The position numbers and the translations under genes were made by a program. Under the pieces are notes generated by a model. It was given only the letters and a program-made list of their open reading frames with translations. It had not been told where the DNA came from and searched no databases. Source: Mnemiopsis leidyi (taxonomy: Eukaryota > Ctenophora > Tentaculata > Lobata > Bolinopsidae). From it: 20,867 bases of DNA. Shown in pieces: positions 1 to 8,400 of the stretch (the stretch's first letter is position 1; every line of letters starts with the position of its first letter). Location of the stretch: the NCBI GenBank assembly GCA_000226015.1, contig JH154184.1, forward strand, positions 371,426 through 392,292, in the 5' to 3' direction.

Positions 1-329
1 CTTGGCACGGTGGTACGTGGTAGCCATGGCAACAGGTCTGGTAGTAGCTTGGCAAGGTGGTACAGTGGTAGCCATGGCAACAGGTCTGGTGTAGCTTGGC
101 ACGGTGGTACAGTGGTAGCCATGGCAACAGGTCTGGTGTAGCTTGGCACGGTGGTACAGTGGTAGCCATGGCAACAGGTCTGGTGTAGCTTGGCACGGTG
201 GTACAGTGGTAGCCATGGTAACAGGTCTGGTGTAGCTTGGCACGGTGGTGCAGTGGTAACCATGGCTACAGGTCTGGTGTAGCTTGGCAAGGTGGTACAG
301 TTGTAGCCATTGCAACAGGTCTGGTGGAA
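1..329. repeat. 47-bp minisatellite, about 7 copies, X-box-like core
   Basis: Seven head-to-tail copies of a 47-bp unit begin at 1, 48, 95, 142, 189, 236 and 283; the array is cut by the window start and decays after about 325. Every copy has CCATGG or a one-base variant in its centre. In copies 1-5 the 14-mer GTAGCCATGGCAAC (or GGTAAC at the end) matches the RFX-factor X-box consensus GTNRCC-N2-RGYAAC; copies 6 and 7 each have one mismatch. Copies differ by only a few bases, so the array is young or homogenised. No reading frame is preserved, because 47 is not a multiple of three. RFX binding is an inference from the motif only. Confidence 0.95.
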
Positions 330-991
330 CGACCCAGGACACATAGTCCGGCAGAGGAGGAATGACAATCTGGAATGTGCTGCATGTTATAGATATTGTC
401 ATATGTGGGGTACTTTTAACTGTACGTAGCTGTTACAAAGTTGCAAGGGTTCCTGGAATCTTGGAGGAATCTTGGAGGAATCTTGGTGGAATAAAGATAG
501 AATCTGAGTGGAATAGGAGTGTGGAATTTACAGCAGGAATGTAACAAGGGTATAGTACAGGATGTGATCGTTGAAAGTGAGCTCCCCGGTATTCCGCTAC
601 ATACACGAGTACAGAGAAACCAACTCTGCAGAATAACGATATACCACCAACTGCGACAAAGTGGGTTAAAGACCTCGGTGGGAGAGAAAGCTGTGTAAAT
701 GACTGGGTTTGTCAACTTGTTGAAGGGAGATTGTAGCTAAGTTGGGAGAAGACAAGTGGTAGCAGGTCGTCCTGCGGGGTGGGACGTGAAATTGTTATTG
801 GCGTGACGATATGCGTGAAACTTAACAGAGATGTTGTTCCTGGCGTGAAATTAAGCATTAAAGCTAAGCTAACGGCGTGACGACAAATCAGCAAAACGGA
901 GGATGCTTCCACAGATTATTGGTCTCATAAAATTTTGGGAGCTAGTAAACACGCTGTGTCGATATGCTTAATTTTCTGAAGACTTATACAG
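330..991. other. non-coding stretch, no supported gene
   Basis: Short ORFs exist on both strands (for example plus 362-544 and minus 416-715), but they overlap each other, resemble no family I know and lack convincing splice or start context. A small direct repeat (cttggaggaat twice, then cttggtggaat) lies near 460-490. Nothing else is supported. Confidence 0.6.
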
Positions 992-1056
992 AGTGACTGT
1001 CAAAACGATATGGAGACTGAGAGAGCAGAAGAAAATCAAAAAGGCGTTTTAAACTG
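992..1056 (+). CDS. possible small exon of a plus-strand gene
   Basis: A 65-bp segment lies between an acceptor (ctgaagacttatacag) and a consensus donor (ctg|gtgagtg at 1057). The frame beginning at its first base is open and hydrophilic (SDCQNDMETERAEENQKG and on), ending in phase 2. A second frame is open for most of the length. That phase would join an AG|C acceptor at 1446 that opens the ORF ending at 1654. No homology is recognised. The acceptor tract is only moderately pyrimidine-rich, so this may be chance. Confidence 0.25.
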
Positions 1057-1445
1057 GTGAGTGTTAATTCGCTTAAATTACTGACCGCACATTCTAGTCA
1101 AGACACACAGAAATATTTGCACAACGAAAGGTAAATAAGTTAAATAGAATTCTTGACAGAAATTAGCGAAGAGAGATATTGTATCTTGCAACACGGTATA
1201 TACGGAGGAGCGAATAGCAGTACAGGTTTATGGGTTTAGCTCTTCGCGGCCGACTTCAAGTGAAGCTGGTGGTAAATTCGAGCTTGTCTAGTTAAAAACT
1301 ACAAAGTTAAACTTGACCACCTGATTTGTTTGCCGTTAAGGCTGGGCCGCTAAAAATACAGAGAAACTTAAACAACTCCGAGCTAGGGAGAACAGGAAAT
1401 AAAACACAAAATTCCAACTAGTAACTGATCCAATTTTGGACCTCT

Positions 1446-1654
1446 CAAGCTCAACCAAAACTGTTTTAACTGAAAAAAAGAAAGTTCAACGCCCTATTTT
1501 TACCCCACGCTGCCAAAGTTCCCGAAACTCCGACGACTGCACTAAGTTTTTCCAACCTTGCACTCAAGTGCCCCGCAGTTCAGTCGAGACTCAGTTTCAG
1601 CTCCCCGGGAGCCAACACATGGCTTCAGGTGGAATTCCGCCGGGTGGCGCTTAA
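1446..1654 (+). CDS. hypothetical terminal exon, plus strand
   Basis: An open frame runs from an AAG acceptor-like site at 1445 to TAA at 1652-1654 and is richer in GC than its surroundings. The peptide is Ser/Thr/Gln/Pro-rich with several Cys (for example RCQSSRNSDDCTKFFQPC) and looks disordered. A good plus-strand poly(A) signal follows at 2018. The AAG acceptor is unusual, there is no recognised domain, and no transcript evidence is available. It may be the end of a gene convergent with the SH2 gene, or a chance ORF. Confidence 0.2.
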
Positions 1655-1710
1655 TAATGGGGTGTGAACAGCAGGACCAGCACATTGCATAGGTGCTTAC
1701 TAGTACGGTA

Positions 1711-1776
1711 CGTGGTTGTCATGGTAACGGTACTTAGTTGTCATGAATACAGTACTAAGTTGTCATGGCAACGGTC
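1711..1776. repeat. 22-bp repeat, 3 copies, TTGTCATGG core
   Basis: Three 22-bp units start at 1711, 1733 and 1755. Units 1 and 3 carry GTTGTCATGGTAAC and GTTGTCATGGCAAC, each one base away from an X-box palindrome; unit 2 is more diverged. It shares its core with the 47-bp and 52-bp arrays, but the rest of the unit is unrelated. Confidence 0.85.
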
Positions 1777-2017
1777 ATTATTGACAGACTAGGGTCTAAA
1801 ACGAGGGCGACAACGATTTTAGGGCTCGGTCAATTGAGAAAGTGATAAGTACTCGAAAACTGAAACTCTAAATTGAGATGTTTTCTGATAGGTTATTGAT
1901 ACAGGATACTTGGGGGAAACTGGCAGTAAGGAATTGCCCGGGACAGCGCTGACCGGCGCTAGGTGGTACAAAATTGTTCTAGAGACGGAATACCCGCCCT
2001 CCAGTTTAAAACAGTCT

Positions 2018-2023
2018 AATAAA
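2018..2023 (+). terminator. candidate poly(A) signal, plus strand
   Basis: AATAAA is followed within about 5-25 bases by a GT-rich stretch (ggtatttgttggtgg), the usual arrangement of a cleavage and polyadenylation site. It would serve a plus-strand transcript converging on the SH2 gene. By itself the hexamer is common in AT-rich DNA. Confidence 0.35.
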
Positions 2024-2357
2024 TTTGGTATTTGTTGGTGGATCTGCTATTTATTGATGAGGAATATGGTATGAATAACGAAGTACAGTAACATAACTCA
2101 AGTAAAGAAATGCAGCTGGAGATTAGATAATCAATAGAACTCTGACTGGAGTAGTGACACAAAACCTTACAATTACAACGGCCCAATATAGCATCAATAA
2201 GCTATAATGTACCCTGCACTACAATGTAGCTAACACAGATCAGTCGCTGATCCTGAGTAGTGAGACCTTCAGGCTGAGTAGTGAGAAGGGGTTGTCAAAA
2301 AACACGGTCGTGCTCCAGCTAACTAAACATCATGACAGCTGTAAACTTTGTAGGGGG

Positions 2358-2363
2358 TTTATT
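2358..2363 (-). terminator. poly(A) signal of the SH2 gene
   Basis: On the minus strand AATAAA begins 12 bases downstream of the TAG at 2377-2375. This would give a very short 3' UTR; another AATAAA on the same strand near 2050 is an alternative. Confidence 0.5.
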
Positions 2364-2374
2364 ATGACAGAATC

Positions 2375-2486
2375 CTAGATCTCTCTCTCTCTCAGTCTCT
2401 GCTGCCATATGTCAAGCAGGTTCTGTTTGTACTGTCTAATACAGCTGGTACTTCCGTGAGCTTGGTTTACATTTCGGACCTTCAGG
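2375..2486 (-). CDS. SH2 gene exon 6 (terminal): end of SH2 domain and C-tail
   Basis: The single leading C completes a Thr codon from exon 5. The frame then reads LKVRNVNQAHGSTSC, where LKVRNV fits the last beta strand of an SH2 domain at the right distance after the FVKLLAFF helix. The tail RQYKQNLLDIWQQRLREREI ends at TAG and may form a short charged helix. An AATAAA follows 12 bases later. The acceptor (gcaggttag) has a poor pyrimidine tract, but nearby alternatives run into stops. The opposite strand is also open here (2396-2539) and is taken as a shadow. Confidence 0.65.
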
Positions 2487-5400
2487 CTAACCTGCTGTCA
2501 CGTGGCATGAAATCTGCAGGTCACGTGACTTGTTTTTAATTCAAGGTGTGAAGTTGTAGTTTTTACATGGAGTTTGATAAGTGCAAAAGTTTGAAAACGC
2601 ATCAAAAATGAAAGGAATTTGTCCCCTATTCTAGAATCTCAGTAAATAGGACGGCTCTTTAAAATTGCTGGAAAAGAGACATAGAATGCACCTAAATGCA
2701 ATGGCTTATTGAGAACGTTAGCAAACATCAGCTAGGGTTGGCGTAAGAGCGTAGCGTGCGTCGTGAAGGTCATAAATGCGGTTTTACTTTTACATTGATT
2801 CACTATCGTTACCATTTGAAAATTATATACTCCGAGGCGCACAAATATGAAATACGGCAGAAATCAACTGACACTCTCACAACTGAAACTTAAGATAACT
2901 TAGAACTAGACTTGAAGATTTCAGGGGAAGTAGAAATAGCTGGAACTAAAGTTGACACAAACATGTCAAAATACTCACGTCGCTGAATAGGTCCGACTTT
3001 GAGCGAAGAACGCGAGAAGTTTGACGAAACTAGGAAACTTGGCGCTGGAGTTCTCCATTTGCAGCACTGAGAAGGAAACTGTCGTCATGACGAGGAAAAA
3101 TACTTCAAATTATTCCCGGAAGTACTTATAAACGTAACATGAGGATAAAGGAGGAAATTATAATTTTAAACATACTGTAACTGAAAGTATTAGTAAAGCG
3201 AAGCGAAAGAGAAACTAACAGTTCAATAGTTAAGCGAAAGAGAAACTAACGGTTTAATAACTTAAAGTAGAAGTTACATGAAAGAGAAACTAACGGTTTA
3301 AGAGTATAGTAAAAGAGAAACTAACGGTTTAAGAGTAACTAAAGTGAAAAGTAACTAACGGTTTAAGAGTTAAGTGAAAGAGAAACTAACGTAAAAGAGA
3401 AACCAACAGTTTAATAGTAAAGTGAAAGAGAAACTAAAGTGAAAGAGAAACTTACGGTTGTTTTTGTCCTGTACGAGATAATGTTCGACGCAGGGGGCTG
3501 TGTAGCTGATGTGTACACTTAGCGCGTAGTGGTCCGGCTTGCTGCTACCTCGTATGTAGAATGTTCCTGGAAGTGCAATGGAAGTGAAATAGAAGTGAAA
3601 TAGAAGTGTAGTAGAAGTGAAATAGAAGTGAAAGAGTAGTGAAATATCAGTGTCATAGAAGTGCAATAGACGTGCAATGGAAGTGAAATAGAAGTGAGAT
3701 AGAATTGAAATAGAAATGAAATATTAGTGAAATAGACTGAAATAGTAGTGAAATAGAAGTGAAATAGGTGTTACACGATTGAAACTAGAGTAAAACATGG
3801 GGTACAACAGTAAACATATTGAAACACGTGTGATCCAAAAATGATAAAAAGTAAAATGAAGCTCAACAGCTGAAATTACTTCTAGGATTACGATTGAAAA
3901 TTACAGAAAAACACCCCTGTACTCATTTTACTTTTTGTATGGTTTATGTAAGTTTATTTGGTCCTACATGTTGTGATTCACCAAATACTCCCACATAAAC
4001 AAGACGTACCACAACACTAAAATGACGTCTAGGGCAGGGGTGATAATTAGGGGGACTCAAAGAGAAAATTCCAGCAAATTAACCGTGACTGGCCCAGGAA
4101 GATATGATGTGCAAATCTGTACAACTTGATTTGTTGATGAAGGAGCACGTTGGGTGACTGGTGCTAATTCGGACTAAATTTTGGGTGAAATTCTTCTAGA
4201 TTATGGCACTTTCGTCATATCTTGATCAGGGCAGCGTGATATTGTGAGTTCAGTGACAGATACAACGACGTCATTGTAAACCTGATGATGCGATTTCGTG
4301 TCGTTGCGGTCCTCTTATAGAGTGAAAAGGGCATTCTGAAAGCACCTTTAGATGTTGGAAGTACAATGCAATGAAGAAAATACAATGCAATAAAGAAAGT
4401 ACAATGCAATGAAGAAAATACACAGTAAAAAAAGGACACAGGAAAACTGTTGACAAGATCACAATCAGAATTATGATAAGTCAATCGTGGTGAAATGATA
4501 AAAGTTTCCCAGGACCCAGACTCCTCCCCAAGAATGTCGATATAACCCAGACTAACCTATAGGTTGTTTGACGAGTAGTTCCTCAGCGTGCTCCCTGCTC
4601 AAATCAGTCTGGTACCACACGTGGAAGGAGGTCTGCAGTTCCAGTTCTAGCCCCTCGCTCGGGGCGCAGCACGTGCTCTTTTCCGTGGCAGGTTGGCAAC
4701 ACGTGGCCTTCTCTGTGGTTGCTGGGCAATACGTGGTCTTCTCTGTGGTTGCTGGGCAATACGAGGTCTTTTCTATGGTTGCTGGGCAATACGTTGTGTT
4801 CTCTGTGGTTGGTGGGCAACACGTTGTGTTTTCTGTGGTTGGCGCACAAGACGTCCTTTTGTCAGTTGATGATACAGGTACAACTTCGGTACTTATATCA
4901 GAGTTTTGACACGTGGTTTTGTCCTCAGCAGGTTTGCACGTGGGCTCTTCTTTCTTGCACGTGATAGCTGTATCTTTGCACGTGACCTCGTTCAAAACAT
5001 CACCTGACATATCTTTAGAGGGAGAGTCGGTTGACTGGTTGTGTTTCAACTGAGCTAGGTCGTTTTCAGCTGGTTTGGCGGGAGTGTTGTTGTCTGTCAT
5101 AAAATCCAACCTGGAGTTCATAAATTTAGTCCAATTTAACAAGTCCTTATTCTGCTGAAATGCATGAAATAGTGTTTATGGCTCTTATGGCTGTTGTATT
5201 TCATAGAAAATTGTAGCTCATTATAACACCACAAATTTAATAGAAATATCTAAAAATTTGCTGGCAGATTTGTTAAACAGACGACAAACAACTCGCAGAG
5301 TCATTAACCCCGGAAATGCTCATACAAATCTGATGATCAAAATTCTGTTCTCACGCAATCTGGACAGCATTTCAATCAAATTTCAAATAAATTACCGGCG

Positions 5401-8400
5401 ACAAAATCAAAATGGTTACTCGGTTACCGTCAGTTTGGCAACCGAGAACAAACCCCAGACAGGTGATTAGGCAAATTGTGACGACTCAGCGATTGTAAGT
5501 AGCAAAATTAAAACAAAAGAATAAAACATATTGTTGTGTTTGACTTACGGGGATAGAGGTTCGTCTTCGGACAGCCCACTGCCACTTTCTGAAAAAACAT
5601 TGGGTTTAGACAATCATAGCTGTTTAGTAGACCACATACAATGTCCCAGTTGTTTTTAAACTTGACTTTGATTGAAAATATTTATTAAAGGCAAAAAAAT
5701 GCCGAAAAAGCGAATTTGTCAATCGAGTATTTTGAGACCTTTGTAAAGATAACAAATCTTGTAAACGTAATTGTAAACCTTATTATTGACACAAAGAAAA
5801 TGGCGTGATTAGTATACCAAAACAATGTCTAGAAGAAATAAGAAAAACAATTCGCTCAAGCAGCAGTAACTGTTATATAACGAGGCCAGAGACCAAAACA
5901 AAGGCTCCTACGGTAACTGATCTATTTCCGATGATCCAGGGCGCTATTTTAAGTCTAGTGTCTGACTTCATTATTGCCCCTACAACCGTACCCCAATCCT
6001 CATTAAAAAAAGCACCCTGGACCCTGAACAGTAGGGGTTGTGACGTCAGGGAATACGTCACCGAACCAGCAGAGACCTCTTGACGGTGCCTTAGCGTTAA
6101 ACACGGATAAGTAAGCGTATCGATTGTAAAAACTCGGTAATGAGATGTGATGGGGAGATATGATGCTCTAAGGAGGTGGGATATCGAGTAGGTATATTTA
6201 TATTCGCACTGTCTGCTCATCACGATTACGGATGTAAGTTTTCTCCGCTTGGCACAGACTGGAAGACAACAGACTCTTAGTTTTTACCTTGTATTCGGGA
6301 GTCAATGTCCGTGTTTCTGTTTTACTTGAAGATGACGTGTACACGTTAAATGTAAAATTAATGACGACATTTTCCTGATGTAGTTGAGACCGAGGGGGCT
6401 GGAGTCGTCATGTCGTCGCGTTCTCTCCACGAGATTGACGCCCACACGACAAAAACAACACGTAGTCATGGAAATGTGACGTCAGTTTCATGAAGTTCTA
6501 GAGTGTGGCTTCAATACTCGCCATGTTTTACATGATTAATATAGGCAGAGTGTAATTGTGACATCCATGAGTTTAACCATGGGATGTTCAAACCTTGTAA
6601 AAACAAGGGAAGTAGGTTTGTGGGTGGAGTTACTGAGGTTTGTGGTCACCATGGCAAGAAAGCTACCCAGGAGTAACGCTGCTTTATAGGCTTGCAGTCA
6701 CCATGGTAATAAAGCTACCCAGGGATAACGCTGTTACTGAGGTTTGTAGTCACCATGGTAAAAAGCTACCCAGGGATAACGCTGTTACTGTGATTTGTGG
6801 TCACCATGGTAACAAAGCTACCCAGGGGTAACGCTGTTATTGAGGTTTGTAGTCACCATGGTAAAAAAGCTACCCAGGGATAACGCTGTTACATAGGTTT
6901 GTAGTCACCATGGTAATAAAGCTACCCAGGGATAACGCTGTTACATAGGTTTGTAGTCACCATGGTAAAAAGCTACCCAGGGATAACGCTGTTACTGTGA
7001 TTTGTGGTCACCATGGTGACAAACCTACCCAGGGATAATGGTGTACTAATGCTAAGTCTTGGTTTAATCTAAGGTGAGACTAAGTTCAGTATAGAACTTG
7101 AGTGGATCCTAAGGTGGACCAAATTTCAACAAAGATTTGGTCTTAGAAGGCAAAGGTTTGGGTTAAAGAAGCTGTAGACTTTAATTGTATCATAGGTGAA
7201 TATCAAATCTATAAATTATAAAATAATCTATTTTTTTGGTTGTTGCTGGGCCATTATCCAGCCTTAAATGGAGAATAAAATAGTAGATAGACACATACAA
7301 TAACTATTAGAAAGTTCAAATCGCTACACTAATTGTTGGAATTAAATTGAAATCAATTTCATTAACTGGCTACTATATCACACTTGTAAATCAGACAGTA
7401 GAAACTACAAACCCTAACCGTGAGGCGAAATGAGAGAGAAGAGACGATACGAAGGGAGCAGGTCAGGAGATATTTTCATGTCGGGCGTGACACACACACA
7501 AAACAACTAAAACAAAATACAACTCTCAGTCCTATCGTACTTAAAGATGTACCTATAAATAGCTCAAAGTCAGGCAGTGTCATAGAGCGGCTAATTCACT
7601 GATACTCAATTATACCACCTTAACTAATTACTATCGCATTACTCCCCTCCATGCAGTACCATAAACAATCCTTACGTCAGGCGTTATTTCCAACTCTCTG
7701 TAATTTCACATGGTGGTTTAGATCGCGATAGTTGATTGGTAGCACATACCACAGCAGTAGAGTTCACTACAACTGTATTAAAGTTCACTACAACTGTAGT
7801 TAAGTTCACTTTGACTGTAGTTAAGTTCACCATTACGACAGCGCGGTCCAGCACGGTAAAAGAGAAGATGACCTGTGAAGTAGAGCAGATCTAACGTGCC
7901 GGGACAACAATGTAGCGAAATGTTACAGAGAGGGGTGTGACGACACGATTTTATGTGATCATGTTTAGGTTTGGCACGATGCATGGAGCTACCATAAAGG
8001 ATTAGGTAAACAGAATTTGGTTGAGTCATATAGAAAATTTGCATAATTTTTTAAGGACATTTGTATTTTACACTTTACAGCGCAGCATCTAATATCCTAA
8101 GGCTAAATTGAAAATTTTTGCCGGGACTCCCTTTTATTGATACCAATACAAAGAAAAAAAGAAAAGAGTGACGAAATCTAATAGTAGTAGGAAAAAAGAG
8201 TGACAATAACTATTTACCTGTTCAATGGTGTTTCCTAACGAAATATAAACAAGCACCAGCACAACACTTCTATTTAAAGCAGCAGTACGGCTGTTTCCAG
8301 TTAAAGTGAAGCCACAAATGTTTTATCGATGGGAGAGGTGTATGGTATTTCACCAAATTATAAACTACACGTGAACTTAGAAGTGGAATTACAACAAAAC

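Noticed and set aside
2396..2539. Plus-strand frame after a strong-looking ctctctctctctcag acceptor (SLLPYVKQVLFVLSNTAG and on)
   Set aside because: It is antisense to SH2 exon 6, whose frame continues the SH2 domain in correct phase and is followed by AATAAA; there is no start or homology on the plus strand.
3370..3666. Minus ORF of 98 codons taken as one gene
   Set aside because: Only 3456-3566 is exon; both ends are intronic tandem repeats read through.
4568..4909. Plus-strand ORF of 113 codons
   Set aside because: Shadow of the 30-bp coding repeat in exon 3 on the minus strand; repeat units divisible by three keep several frames open.
5805..6223. Overlapping 92- and 116-codon ORFs on opposite strands as an extra exon
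   Set aside because: No splice sites in a phase that fits exons 1 and 2, and no recognised domain.
6660..7040. Resemblance of cagggataac in the 52-bp unit to the I-SceI site
   Set aside because: Only the first ten bases are similar and the rest of the site differs; no homing endonuclease or intron is present.
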